64,000 nt of DNA from Clostridiales bacterium (lineage in GTDB: Bacteria; Bacillota; Clostridia; Peptostreptococcales; Anaerovoracaceae), in NCBI GenBank assembly GCA_009911365.1, contig QXXF01000025.1, forward strand, positions 21,951 through 85,950, given 5' to 3'. Positions 44,315 through 53,675 of this stretch are shown piece by piece. The position numbers and the translations under genes were made by a program. Positions within the stretch are counted from its first letter, which is position 1, and each line of letters begins with the position of its first letter. Under the pieces are notes generated by a model. It saw only the letters and a list, made by a program, of their open reading frames with translations, was not told where the DNA came from and did no database searches.

Positions 44315-44362
44315 AGATGCGGTGGGAATCCAGAACAAAGCGCATATTGCCTTTTATAAGTC

Positions 44363-44391
44363 TTGTAACTTATGGAATCTCTGGCTATAAT
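44363..44391 (+). promoter_or_regulatory. Promoter of second response regulator copy
   Basis: TTGTAA (44363-44368), 17 bp, TATAAT (44386-44391), the duplicated counterpart of 42743-42771. Confidence 0.6.
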
Positions 44392-44433
44392 CAGATTGAG
44401 AAGGATCGTGATAAAGCAAAAGGAGAAAATCCG

Positions 44434-44889
44434 ATGAATCAGTATAAAATTTTGATCATAGAAGACAGTCAGGAAATCAGAGAGGGAATCCGGCTTTTGC
44501 TCAATGACGAAAGCTATCAGATTCTCGAGGCAGCAAGCGGAGAACAAGGACTGGAATTGTTTTCCGATGAGATCGACTTGGTAATTTTAGATATTATGAT
44601 GCCTGGGATTTCCGGCCTGCGGACTTGCGAAGAGATCCGTAATCATTCCAATGTGCCGATCTTATTTTTGACCGCCTTAGTGCAGGAATCGGACCGGCTC
44701 ATCGGACTCATGGCAGGTGGGGATGATTATTTGACAAAGCCCTTTTCCTATGCGGAGCTTTTGGCAAGGATCAAGGCACTGCTGCGGCGTTATTATGTGT
44801 ACAAGGGAAAATTCGATCTTCAGCAGATGGATGAAATGGAATCCCAGACACCTATCAGAGGCGGCGGCATCGTCATAAACGAAGCTTAA
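44434..44889 (+). pseudogene. Response regulator copy 2, receiver domain only
   Basis: A 151-residue product close to the first 155 residues of the regulator at 42815: same D53 in ILDIMMPG and DDYLTKPFS, then a stop after IVINEA, precisely where the other copy continues into its winged helix. The DNA-binding domain is lost, and the next DNA (from 44893) is unrelated. It could persist as a stand-alone receiver competing for phosphate, or simply be a decaying duplicate. Confidence 0.65.
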
Positions 44890-44907
44890 TGAGGAGGTTA
44901 AATAGAA

Positions 44908-45266
44908 ATGAAGCGAAATCATGATGTGAAGCTCCAGCTTGTGCGGCAGAGCGAGCTGGAAACATTAGTAAGACTCACTGTAATTCTTTGGTTCTATTTT
45001 TTGTCTCCCCGCAGTACCATGGGCAGGGGATCGGACAAGCAGCTTGGAAAGCTATAGAGTGCCAATACCCGGAAACCGTTGTTTGGAATACCGTTACCCC
45101 TTATTTTGAAAAACGGAACATCCACTTTTATGTGAACAAATGCGGTTTTAAAATCACAGAGTTTTTGAACGAGCATCACCCGGATCCATATTTATCAGAG
45201 GGTGAAGAAGAGAGCCATTTGCCAGTAGGAGGCGATGAAGCTTTTTATTTTGAGAAGGTCATGTGA
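44908..45266 (+). pseudogene. GNAT acetyltransferase remnant
   Basis: The 5' piece starts at ATG 44908 (AGGAGG site) and reads MKRNHDVKLQLVRQSELE, then loses frame and closes after about 48 codons. The 3' piece in another frame (from about 44988) carries the acetyl-CoA loop VSPQYHGQGIGQAAW and a complete C-terminus ending FYFEKVM. The middle of the N-acetyltransferase domain has been deleted, with a frameshift. Confidence 0.65.
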
Positions 45267-45320
45267 AAGTCGAGAGAAAAATAAAGAATAGATTTGTATG
45301 ACATATACATATAAGAGAAC

Positions 45321-45359
45321 AATTAAGGCTGACATTTTTATAAAGTGTCAGCCTTAATT
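45321..45359. terminator. Strong bidirectional terminator
   Basis: AATTAAGGCTGACA (45321-45334) pairs perfectly with TGTCAGCCTTAATT (45346-45359), with T-runs on both strands. It serves the accessory genes on the left and the minus-strand gpmI unit on the right. Confidence 0.85.
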
Positions 45360-45418
45360 TGTTTAATTCAGATATTCATCATCACGATCCTCCTGGCTGA
45401 GTATATCTCGGTGGCGAT

Positions 45419-45829
45419 TTACTGGTATATGCGCACTGTGAAGTTTCTATGGCTTTCATCGCCGTTTAGAGAGTTTTCCATGAAATGCGCTTTCGATGTC
45501 TTTTCATCTTTAAATTCTTTTCTACAGCCTGAACAGATGAACGCTTCTATAGGATGCGAATAGTCATCCTCATAATCATGAAAACCGCATATGTCACAGT
45601 CAAAGTGCCAGATCCAACTTCTGTAAACAGTTTTACCCGATGCCCAACTGACATGCCTTATGGGAATCGTTTCCAGAATGTTATAGTCTACAGAATCATC
45701 ATCTCCAATAGCACTAGCTTCCCTTGCCTCTTGCATATATGCTTCCCATTTGTACTGCGTCCAGTCATCTGTGTTTTCAAAAACTTTCCAGAAGTATACG
45801 CAAACTACACCATTTTTTGTGGTTTGCAT
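45419..45829 (-). CDS. Hypothetical zinc-ribbon-like protein downstream of gpmI
   Basis: A 136-residue protein with two CxxC pairs (CDIC and CSGC) about 19 residues apart, the layout of a zinc ribbon, in an acidic and aromatic context. A strong AGAGGAG site stands before the ATG, and only 15 bp separate it from the gpmI stop, so it is probably co-transcribed. The N-terminal half (about 1-75) is rich in Trp and Asp and matches no family I know. Confidence 0.6.
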   Translation of the reverse strand: MQTTKNGVVCVYFWKVFENTDDWTQYKWEAYMQEAREASAIGDDDSVDYNILETIPIRHVSWASGKTVYRSWIWHFDCDICGFHDYEDDYSHPIEAFICSGCRKEFKDEKTSKAHFMENSLNGDESHRNFTVRIYQ

Positions 45830-45844
45830 AAATGGTTCTCCTCT

Positions 45845-47377
45845 TTATTTTCTTTCCACCAGGCTTTCCCCTGTCATTTCTTCCGGTATTTCCAGCCCCA
45901 TCAGATCTAAAAGCGTAGGGGACAGGTCGGCCAGTTTGCCATCGTCCTTCAGATTTACCGGATCTTCTGCGATATGAAGCAGCGGCACCTCATTGAGAGA
46001 ATGCGCAGTTACCACCGAGCCATCCTGATTCAGCATATTGTCTGCGTTACCGTGATCCGCGGTCAGCAGGATCTGACCGCCCTTTCCAAGAACTGCGTCC
46101 ACGATCTTCGGCACGCATTTGTCCAGGGCTTCGATTGCGGCCACAGCGGCTTTCATGATGCCAGTATGGCCCACCATATCCGCGTTCGCAAAGTTGAGGA
46201 TGATCACATCATATTTATCAGAAGCGATTTCCTCTAAGACTTTATCCGTGACCAGATAGGCACTCATTTCTGGCTGCAGGTCATAGGTGGCCACTTTTGG
46301 AGAAGGAATTAGGATCCGGTCCTCATTTTTGTTTGGAGCCTCTACGCCACCATTAAAGAAAAAGGTCACATGGGCGTATTTTTCCGTTTCCGCGATCCGA
46401 AGCTGACGCAGTCCGAGGTCCGCTAGATATTCGCCCAAGGTGGATTTCAAAGTCTGTGGCGGATAAGCGATCTCTACGTTTGGCATTTCTGCGTCATATT
46501 GAGTCATGCACACGTAAAAGAGGTCGCTGATGGTTTTTTTTCGCTCAAACCCGTCAAAATCATCGGCTACCAGTGCTCTAGTGATTTCTCTGGCCCGGTC
46601 TGGCCGAAAATTGAACATAATGACCGCATCGCCGTCTTTTACCGGCTGGCCGCCTTCCACACAGGTGGGCTGGACGAATTCATCGTTTTCATCTCGTTCA
46701 TAAGCCGCTGAAATCGCAGTCTCGCCGTCAGCGGCCTGTATGCCCTGGCTCAAGATCATGGCATCATAGGCTTTCTCCACTCGCTCCCAGCGCTTGTCTC
46801 TGTCCATGGCATAGTATCTTCCGGAGATGGTAGAGATTTTTCCTAAGCGGGCTTTGTCCATGTGTTCCTCTAGCTGTTGAATATAGGTAAGCGCGCAGCG
46901 AGGGGGAACGTCCCGGCCATCCAGATAGCAGTGGACATATAGTTCTTTGATTCCTTTTTCTTTTGCCATGTCAATGAGGGCAAAGAGGTGCGTGATGTGA
47001 CTGTGTACGCCGCCATCAGAAAGCAGCCCAGAAAGATGGAGCGCGGAACCGCGGCTTTTCACATGATCCATGGCTCTGCCAATGGCTTTGTTTTCCAGAA
47101 AAGACCCGTCTTCGATCGCCTTAGTAATGCGAGTTAGCTCTTGATACACGATCCTGCCGGCTCCGATGTTCAGGTGGCCCACTTCCGAATTGCCCATCTG
47201 GCCTTCTGGCAGGCCCACTGCCAGGCCGCAGGCTTTTAGCGTGGTCTGCGGATATTTTTTGAATATTTCATCCAGGGCAGGCGTTTTAGCCTGTGCGATG
47301 GCGTTTCCATAGGATTCTTTATTTTCGCCAAAACCATCTAAGATTATCAGCATGGTGGGGCGTTTGAATGTTTCCAT
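45845..47377 (-). CDS. gpmI: 2,3-bisphosphoglycerate-independent phosphoglycerate mutase
   Basis: Interconverts 3- and 2-phosphoglycerate in glycolysis using two Mn ions. 510 residues. MLIILDGFG carries the first metal Asp, [15 protein letters not shown] the phosphoserine, and [11 protein letters not shown] with VGHTGIM the distal metal ligands. The ATG at 47377 follows a GGAGG site by 8 bp. It is not in a gap-pgk-tpi cluster here. An extended -10 promoter lies at 47449-47454, back-to-back with that of addA. Confidence 0.96.
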   Translation of the reverse strand: METFKRPTMLIILDGFGENKESYGNAIAQAKTPALDEIFKKYPQTTLKACGLAVGLPEGQMGNSEVGHLNIGAGRIVYQELTRITKAIEDGSFLENKAIGRAMDHVKSRGSALHLSGLLSDGGVHSHITHLFALIDMAKEKGIKELYVHCYLDGRDVPPRCALTYIQQLEEHMDKARLGKISTISGRYYAMDRDKRWERVEKAYDAMILSQGIQAADGETAISAAYERDENDEFVQPTCVEGGQPVKDGDAVIMFNFRPDRAREITRALVADDFDGFERKKTISDLFYVCMTQYDAEMPNVEIAYPPQTLKSTLGEYLADLGLRQLRIAETEKYAHVTFFFNGGVEAPNKNEDRILIPSPKVATYDLQPEMSAYLVTDKVLEEIASDKYDVIILNFANADMVGHTGIMKAAVAAIEALDKCVPKIVDAVLGKGGQILLTADHGNADNMLNQDGSVVTAHSLNEVPLLHIAEDPVNLKDDGKLADLSPTLLDLMGLEIPEEMTGESLVERK

Positions 47378-47448
47378 GATAAATACCTCCAATTTATAGT
47401 GTACGAATGAAATCTTTTGTCATTCATGCTGCCGTGAATTTCCTTTTT

Positions 47449-47519
47449 ATTATAACAAATTCCAGTACATCTGTTAAGTGACTATTTCATTGTAACAGTT
47501 CTTTCAATATGCTATAATC
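47449..47519. promoter_or_regulatory. Divergent promoters of gpmI and addA
   Basis: Minus strand: extended -10 TG-T-TATAAT (TATAAT is 47454-47449) for gpmI, without a good -35. Plus strand: TTGTAA (47491-47496), 17 bp, TATAAT (47514-47519) for addA. Confidence 0.6.
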
Positions 47520-47547
47520 AGCGTAAACACAGAAAAGGGGAGCGCAT

Positions 47548-50500
47548 ATGGTGACATGGACAGAGGCGCAGCAGCAGGCCATTGAGTTGCGTGAAAACAA
47601 TATTTTAGTTTCAGCGGCTGCGGGATCAGGAAAGACCGCAGTGCTGGTGGAGCGAATCAAACAACTGATCATTCAGGACAAAATCAGCCTGGATCAATTT
47701 CTGATCGTGACCTTCACCAATGCTGCGGCTGCGGAAATGAAGGAAAAGCTCATCAAGGCCATTACAAAAGCCATTGAGGAAGATCCAAAACATTCTGGGT
47801 TCCTGCGCAAACAGCTGGATCTGGTGGGCAGCGCTAATATCAGCACCTTTCATTCCTTTGCCCTGGAGGTCATTAGGCGGTACTTTTATCTGACGGACAT
47901 AGAACCTAACTTCAAGATCGGTGATGAAGGCACAGTGGAGATCATGAAATGGGACGTGTTGGACGAGCTATTCAGAGACTTGTTTGAAGAAGATGACCCG
48001 GGATTCCTGGATTTCCTCAGAGCCTATGCTTCGGACCGAAACGAACAGACGCTAAAAGAAAATCTGCTCAGGCTTTACGCCACCATCCAGAGCATCCCCC
48101 ATCCCTTCCAGTGGCTGGAGGAAAACGTCCAGGCCTTGGACATGGATATGGAACGTTTTCAGGAAAGCAAGCTAGGGACTTTCATCACAGAGGATATCCA
48201 GCGGAGCGTTTCCCAGATCCTAGAGGGATTCCAAAAGGCGGGAGAACTAGCGGAAACAGTCGGCGTGGAGAGCATCTACAAAAAAAATCTGGAAGACTTG
48301 GAAAAGTTAGAGCCTTTGGAGCAGCTGGGAAAAGCAGGGGACCTGCGGGCAGTGGCTAGCCTGCTCCAAGGTTTCAAGGCCAACATTATGCGGGCGGCTA
48401 AAGAGGAAACGGAAGATTATGAGCTGATCAAAGAAGAGGTGAAAAATGCCAGGGAATTCAGCAAAAAGCAGATCAAAGCATTGAAAGAACGCTATTTTTC
48501 TCAAACAATGGACATCTGGATGAAGGACATGGCAAAGGTTTATCCCATGGCCCTCTATCTAAAACGGCTGCTGCTAGAATTCGACAGCCGATTTAAAGCC
48601 GCCAAACGGGAAAAAAACATCATTGATTTTAACGATATCGAGCATTATGCGCTGGAAATCCTGGAACAGGAAGAGGCCGCCGGCGAGTACCGGGAAAAGT
48701 TCGCCTGCGTTTTTGTGGATGAATACCAGGACAGCAACGTGCTGCAGGATATGCTCATCAACTTGGTCCGGCGAGAAAACAATCTGTTTTTAGTGGGTGA
48801 TATCAAGCAGAGCATCTACAAATTTCGTCTTGCGGAGCCAGAAATTTTCCAGCAGCGATATATAGACTATGCTTCCGGCCAGTCTCAGAGCTTGAAGATC
48901 GACTTGAACCGCAATTTCCGCAGCAAAAGATCTGTGATCCAAACTGTGAACGGTGTGTTCCAAAACATCATGAAAGGTTATGATGAGGCAGCGGCATTGT
49001 ATCAAGGCGTTTCCTACGACGGCCCCATCGACTATAAGACGCAGCTGCATGTCATCGACACCAGGGTCACAGAGGATATGGAACTGGACGAGGAAATCGC
49101 GGAAATGAAAAACGCCCAGTTGGAAGCCTGCCACGCGGCGGAACTGATCAAAGACCTGGTGGGAAAAACCATCTTTGACACAAAGAAAGGCCAGGAACGG
49201 CTGGTGGCGAAAAAAGACATCGTGATCTTGATGCGGGCCACAAAGAATTACGCGGATGTGTTCCAGGAAGTGTTCACAGACCTGGACATTCCATCTTATG
49301 TGGATGACAGCGGCGGATATTTTGACACCGTGGAGATTCAGGTGTTCCTCAATCTACTGCGGATCATCGACAACAAGCAGCAGGATCTGCCCCTCCTCAG
49401 TGCGCTCCGTTCTGTGGTATTCGGCTTTACTATCGAGGAATTGATTCAGGTCAGGCTGGACAGCAAACATACTACTTATTTTGATGCGCTCCAAACACGT
49501 AGTCAGCAGAATGACCAGCTAGGAGAAAAGTGCAGACAGGTGTCGCGAAAGCTGACGGACTTCCGGCAAATGGCCCAGGCCCTTTCTTTGGAAGAATTTT
49601 TATGGAAGCTCATGTGGGAAACAGGCTATTACACTTATTGCGGCGCATTGCCGGCAGGCGGCCAGAGGCAAGCGAATTTAAGGGCGCTGGCTGACAAAGC
49701 CAGGGAATTTGAAAGTATTGGTTATGGTGGAATCTACGGATTTCTCACCTACATACAAGCACTGGAAAAACGCAAGATCCCTACGGGCCAGGTCAAGCTC
49801 ATCAATGAGAACGATGACTTGGTGCGGATTATGACTATCCACAAGAGCAAGGGTCTGGAATTCCCTATTGTCATCGTGGCAGGATTGGGGAAACGCTTTA
49901 ATTTCACGAAAACAGGAAAAGGATTTTTGGCTCACAAGGATCTGGGTATTGGGATGACCCGGGTGGAGCATCAGGAACACTGGTACAGGAAGACCTTGAC
50001 GCAGATCGCCATTGAACGAAAAACCAGACAGGAGGAACTGGAGGAGCAAATCAGGATCCTTTATGTGGCCTTCACAAGAGCCATGGATCAGCTGATCCTT
50101 TTGGGGACCACAAAGAACGTGGAACAGGGAGAACCCATCCCATCGCCAGCGAAAACCTGCTTCCTGGATTATCTGCTGCCTTTTATGGAAGAGGGGCGGA
50201 TAGATTGTTTCCTTTGGGACAGAAGTCAGCTGGGAACGGAAAACAAGCAGCGGGGGCAGAACAAAGAGCGAGTGAAAGAACTGCTGGAAAATCTTTTGCC
50301 AAATGAGGAGGATCCTATGTTTCAGGAAATCCACAGACGGTTTTCATTCCATTACCCAGGGCAAAAGGCACTAACTTTAAAATCCAAATACTCGGTGACA
50401 GAGCTGAGCCGGGTAAACAAGGAAGGCAAAGAAATGGCACAAGCCTTGAAAGCACCAGCTTTTTTGCGAGGCACGCAATCTTTCGATTCTGCCCAGCGGG

Positions 50501-51021
50501 GAACGATCATGCATAAAGTCATGGAATGCGTAGATTTTAAAGAAGCATTGGCGCATATGCAAAACGGCAATGGCGAGATCTACGTGCGCGGCCAGGTGGA
50601 ACAGCTAGTTGAGCAGGAGATTTTACTCCCAGAAGAAGCACGGGCAGTGGACTGCGACAGGATCGCCGCCTTTTTCGGAAGCTCTCTGGGGCAAAGAGCG
50701 GGAAGGGCGGAGCGGATTTACAAAGAAACAGAGTTCAATCTGCTTTGGGACATGGACGGGACCCAGGTCATGGTCCAGGGAGTCATTGACTGTTATTTTG
50801 AAGAAGCTGGCAAGCTGATCCTGATCGATTACAAAAATAGCTATGTGGACCCGGAAAACCGGCAGCAAGCCATCGCCAGACTGAAAGACACTTATCAGGG
50901 TCAGATTGACATTTACAGACAGGCCTTGGAAACCATCAGAGAAAAGCCTGTGGCAGAAGCGTATCTCTATTTGTTTAGCGAAAATGACCACATCAGGTAT
51001 CACACAAATTACAATGAATGA
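47548..51021 (+). CDS. addA: Helicase-nuclease subunit AddA
   Basis: The 3'-5' helicase and nuclease subunit of the RecBCD-like AddAB complex that resects double-strand breaks. 1157 residues. Walker A SAAAGSGKT at 22-30, TFTNAAAAEMKEKL, CVFVDEYQDSN, LNRNFRS, TIHKSKGLEFPIV, YVAFTRAMDQL, and a C-terminal RecB-type nuclease with LILIDYKNS. The partner addB, normally directly upstream, is not here; upstream is gpmI on the other strand. A GGGG ribosome site is close to the ATG. Confidence 0.94.
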   Translation: MVTWTEAQQQAIELRENNILVSAAAGSGKTAVLVERIKQLIIQDKISLDQFLIVTFTNAAAAEMKEKLIKAITKAIEEDPKHSGFLRKQLDLVGSANISTFHSFALEVIRRYFYLTDIEPNFKIGDEGTVEIMKWDVLDELFRDLFEEDDPGFLDFLRAYASDRNEQTLKENLLRLYATIQSIPHPFQWLEENVQALDMDMERFQESKLGTFITEDIQRSVSQILEGFQKAGELAETVGVESIYKKNLEDLEKLEPLEQLGKAGDLRAVASLLQGFKANIMRAAKEETEDYELIKEEVKNAREFSKKQIKALKERYFSQTMDIWMKDMAKVYPMALYLKRLLLEFDSRFKAAKREKNIIDFNDIEHYALEILEQEEAAGEYREKFACVFVDEYQDSNVLQDMLINLVRRENNLFLVGDIKQSIYKFRLAEPEIFQQRYIDYASGQSQSLKIDLNRNFRSKRSVIQTVNGVFQNIMKGYDEAAALYQGVSYDGPIDYKTQLHVIDTRVTEDMELDEEIAEMKNAQLEACHAAELIKDLVGKTIFDTKKGQERLVAKKDIVILMRATKNYADVFQEVFTDLDIPSYVDDSGGYFDTVEIQVFLNLLRIIDNKQQDLPLLSALRSVVFGFTIEELIQVRLDSKHTTYFDALQTRSQQNDQLGEKCRQVSRKLTDFRQMAQALSLEEFLWKLMWETGYYTYCGALPAGGQRQANLRALADKAREFESIGYGGIYGFLTYIQALEKRKIPTGQVKLINENDDLVRIMTIHKSKGLEFPIVIVAGLGKRFNFTKTGKGFLAHKDLGIGMTRVEHQEHWYRKTLTQIAIERKTRQEELEEQIRILYVAFTRAMDQLILLGTTKNVEQGEPIPSPAKTCFLDYLLPFMEEGRIDCFLWDRSQLGTENKQRGQNKERVKELLENLLPNEEDPMFQEIHRRFSFHYPGQKALTLKSKYSVTELSRVNKEGKEMAQALKAPAFLRGTQSFDSAQRGTIMHKVMECVDFKEALAHMQNGNGEIYVRGQVEQLVEQEILLPEEARAVDCDRIAAFFGSSLGQRAGRAERIYKETEFNLLWDMDGTQVMVQGVIDCYFEEAGKLILIDYKNSYVDPENRQQAIARLKDTYQGQIDIYRQALETIREKPVAEAYLYLFSENDHIRYHTNYNE

Positions 51022-51125
51022 ACGTATGACGTTCAAATGGCCAACACCTTTTTCCAAGATAATAGAAGCGTCGAGAGCATTGAATCTCTCTCGCATATCA
51101 AAAGAAACAGGGAAGAGGTAAAAGA

Positions 51126-51653
51126 ATGAAAGAAAAAAGCAAGTTAATGAAAAAATTTTCTATCGGTAAAATAGGAAGGATCGCTTTATATGTTTGCGGA
51201 GGACTTTCTCTAGTTTTGGGCATTTTCATGATCTATTATTCTATCACATATCTGTGGAACTATTATAGCAGTTATGGTATGTCCATGAGTGATGGTATAT
51301 TGGATGTGATTCAGTATGTGGTCACCAGCTCGGGCATTTACTTTGGATTTGCCATTTTGTTCGTGGTTTGCGGTATATTGTTGAAAAGGTTAGATGCTCT
51401 CGTACCAAAACCCGCAGCCGGGGAAATTGACGTGGCTGAAAAGATCGAGGTCTTTGATAAAGAAAAAGCGGGCGAAGCGCCAAAAGATAAGAGGGAGAGT
51501 GAAGACTCCCGCGGAGAAGGATTAGACAGAACCCAGGATGGAGAAAAAACAGATAACGGTTCGGAATCGGATGGAGGAAAAGCAGATGAGATTTCCGATG
51601 AGGACAAGATGAAAACAGCTGCCCTGGAAACTCTGGAAAACCAGCAATCATGA
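51126..51653 (+). CDS. Hypothetical membrane protein with acidic tail
   Basis: A 175-residue protein: basic N-terminus, two membrane helices (about 17-41 and 69-90), then an 80-residue hydrophilic tail rich in Glu, Asp, Lys and Ser with no repeats or motifs. GGAAGAGG ribosome site. It lies 104 bp after addA and ends at the terminator at 51676. I cannot assign a function. Confidence 0.65.
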   Translation: MKEKSKLMKKFSIGKIGRIALYVCGGLSLVLGIFMIYYSITYLWNYYSSYGMSMSDGILDVIQYVVTSSGIYFGFAILFVVCGILLKRLDALVPKPAAGEIDVAEKIEVFDKEKAGEAPKDKRESEDSRGEGLDRTQDGEKTDNGSESDGGKADEISDEDKMKTAALETLENQQS

Positions 51654-51675
51654 CAACTGTTCCAATAGATAAAAA

Positions 51676-51728
51676 GGAAAGGACCGCATATGGTGTCAAA
51701 CCGCATCAAGACCCATGCGGTCCTTTCC
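51676..51728. terminator. Bidirectional terminator
   Basis: GGAAAGGACCGCAT (51676-51689) pairs perfectly with ATGCGGTCCTTTCC (51715-51728). The minus strand continues TTTTTATC, so it serves the SGNH hydrolase gene best and the membrane protein gene as well. Confidence 0.8.
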
Positions 51729-51823
51729 GTTTACGTCTATATGGCTGATGGAGCAAAAATCAGTATGTATTTTCTACTAAATCGCAGCGAAACAGTCTCC
51801 GCGTTCAAACAACATCTCTGCTA

Positions 51824-52399
51824 TTAAAATCCTCGCAGCGCGTCCAGTACGATACTAGCTATGATTTCATGACCCTCCGGTGTAAGGTGGATGCCATCGA
51901 TATAAAAGTCCTTGTCTGGATTTTGAGACAGCGTTTTCTCAAATTCGCCATAAAAGTCCACGTAGAACAAGCCATAAGCCGCAGCCAATTTCAGCAGCCA
52001 GCTTCGGAGCGCTTTGTAACGGCTTTTTACTAGATCAAAATCCGTGAATTCAGACCAGCCAGCCCTAGCCGCTTCGGGATCGAAAGGCGGCGTGGTGCAG
52101 ATCACTGGAATTAGGCTATGGTGGTAGGCTTGATGGACCATGGCGAAATAATTGGCCTGAGGCACAGTTTCCGAAACCCCAGCGATCAAATCGTTGACCC
52201 CTCCAGCCAAAAACAGATAGTTGGGATTTTCATTCACTGCGTCGTGGCAGAAACGAGCCAGCATCCCGCCGGTCGTATCTCCACTGATCCCTTTATTGAT
52301 AAACGTACTGCAAGGGGCATTGAGAAGATGCACCCAATTTTCATCTCGCTTCACTCCATACCCCTGAGTAAAGCTATCGCCAAGACAGACTGTGCGCAT
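51824..52399 (-). CDS. SGNH/GDSL hydrolase
   Basis: A 191-residue esterase/lipase-like enzyme. Block I CLGDSFTQGYG holds the nucleophile Ser, block II the Gly in KGISGDTTGGML, block III GGVNDLIAG the Asn, and block V DGIHLTPEGHE the Asp-His pair. There is no signal peptide, so it is cytoplasmic; relatives act on acyl-lipids or acetylated sugars. AAGGAGG ribosome site just before the ATG. Single gene. Confidence 0.9.
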   Translation of the reverse strand: MRTVCLGDSFTQGYGVKRDENWVHLLNAPCSTFINKGISGDTTGGMLARFCHDAVNENPNYLFLAGGVNDLIAGVSETVPQANYFAMVHQAYHHSLIPVICTTPPFDPEAARAGWSEFTDFDLVKSRYKALRSWLLKLAAAYGLFYVDFYGEFEKTLSQNPDKDFYIDGIHLTPEGHEIIASIVLDALRGF

Positions 52400-52488
52400 A
52401 AAGACCTCCTTAAAAATTCTTCATAAAAAATTGGCGGATTCATGATGTCTCTTTTTGAAATTTGAAATCCATCGCAAACATAAAAAGA

Positions 52489-52525
52489 GGAAAAATATTT
52501 CCGGATCAGGAAGAAAATTATTTCC
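52489..52525. other. Two adjacent GGAA...TTCC palindromes
   Basis: GGAAA-AATA-TTTCC (52489-52502) and, 6 bp on, GGAAGAAAATTATTTCC (52509-52525). The first has the same GGAAA-N4-TTTCC design as the three sites before gabT. They lie between the hydrolase and thiamine pyrophosphokinase genes, about 1.2 kb from the abfD promoter. Confidence 0.35.
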
Positions 52526-52545
52526 GAGTCAGGCAAAAAACAATA

Positions 52546-53169
52546 TCAGTCTTCAGAAAGAGCGACAAAAAGCGTGCCTTTTCTTACCGAAATCCGCGCC
52601 TCGTTTTCCGCGAATTCATTGCTCACGCCCAGAGGAAAAGTCCGAGTCATCGTATAATCGGACAGCGGATATTTCACTCCCTCCAGAAAAACTCCCAGAC
52701 TAACGTTAGAAAGCGACAAAACAGAAAGATGCGCGTTGTTTTTCTTAGGGACGCGCATCTGCCCATCCTTTAAGACCGTGATATAATTTTTGCCGTCTTT
52801 CATAGCGATCCGGGTCACTTGGTCCGCGGCAGAAGCCATGAGCTGGACATTGGCTAGAGCGTGGTCGAATCTTCCGCCCAAGCCCCCAATGATGAGGATG
52901 TCATCGCAGCCCTGTTTGATAGCGGCCCGGAGACAAAGACCTGTATCAGTGTCATCCTTTTCCGCCGGAAACGTGATCGTTTCAATGCCTGGCTGGACGC
53001 TGCCAGAAAGAGAATCAAAATCACCGATGAGAAAATCAGGAGTGACCCCCACGTTTTTCGCATGGTCGTAGCCGCCGTCCGCGCATAAAATCAGATCAGG
53101 ATGTTCGCCCTCCATCAGACTTGACAAGTTTCCTTCTATATAAGAGGTGATAATCACGCATTTTTTCAT
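52546..53169 (-). CDS. thiN: Thiamine pyrophosphokinase
   Basis: Makes thiamine diphosphate from thiamine and ATP. 207 residues. ILCADGGYDHAKN, DFLIGDFDSLSG, FPAEKDDTDTGLCLRAAI and GGLGGRFDHALANVQL are the typical substrate and ATP/metal-binding segments in order. The start at 53169 (AGGTG site) begins MKKCVIITSY; the longer upstream frame is without homology. It is transcribed alone, away from the rsgA-rpe genes it often accompanies. Confidence 0.92.
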   Translation of the reverse strand: MKKCVIITSYIEGNLSSLMEGEHPDLILCADGGYDHAKNVGVTPDFLIGDFDSLSGSVQPGIETITFPAEKDDTDTGLCLRAAIKQGCDDILIIGGLGGRFDHALANVQLMASAADQVTRIAMKDGKNYITVLKDGQMRVPKKNNAHLSVLSLSNVSLGVFLEGVKYPLSDYTMTRTFPLGVSNEFAENEARISVRKGTLFVALSED

Positions 53170-53314
53170 AAACAACACCTGGGTCCTTTCTTCAAACGAT
53201 TTTGCGGTAACAATCAAACCTATTATAACACAAGCTTTCCATGTATAATGAAAAAAGAAACAAGATCTGCTGGCAAAAAGCTTAAAATTAGGCAAACTTT
53301 TAGAGATTATCCAC

Positions 53315-53343
53315 TTGAAAAAAAAACATGTTCGGGATATAAT
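53315..53343 (+). promoter_or_regulatory. Sigma-A promoter before the NifU-like gene
   Basis: TTGAAA (53315-53320), 17 bp, TATAAT (53338-53343), 50 bp before the chosen start. Confidence 0.7.
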
Positions 53344-53392
53344 CAAGACAATGAGTCACAAAACAAACTGATGATTTGAGGTGAATGTAAAA

Positions 53393-53665
53393 TTGGAAGA
53401 ACAAATTAAAATAGTTCTAAAAGAAAAAGTCGATCCTGTGCTGGGAGCCCATTATGGAGGGGCGACTCTTAGCGGATTTGAGAATAATGTCGCAAAAGTG
53501 AGACTGACTGGAGCCTGTGCGTCTTGTCCATCTGCTCAATATACAATCGAAGATGTAGTAAAAAGTATTGTGATGGAAAATTGTGAAGGTGTCGAAGATG
53601 TGATTTTGGACACATCTGTAAGCGATGACCTGATCGATATGGCAAAGAAAATTTTGCGGAAATAA
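53393..53665 (+). CDS. NifU-like C-terminal domain protein (Fe-S carrier)
   Basis: A 90-residue stand-alone NifU C-terminal (Nfu) domain with the cluster-binding C42-x2-C45 in LTGACASCPSAQYT. Such proteins receive and hand on [4Fe-4S] clusters. The TTG at 53393 is favoured, with GAGGTGA 8 bp upstream; a GTG at 53381 overlaps that site. It lies 126 bp before abfD, whose product needs a [4Fe-4S] cluster, so cluster delivery to AbfD is an attractive idea. However, it has its own sigma-A promoter while abfD appears sigma-54-controlled. Confidence 0.88.
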   Translation: MEEQIKIVLKEKVDPVLGAHYGGATLSGFENNVAKVRLTGACASCPSAQYTIEDVVKSIVMENCEGVEDVILDTSVSDDLIDMAKKILRK

Positions 53666-53675
53666 TTGGTTTGTT

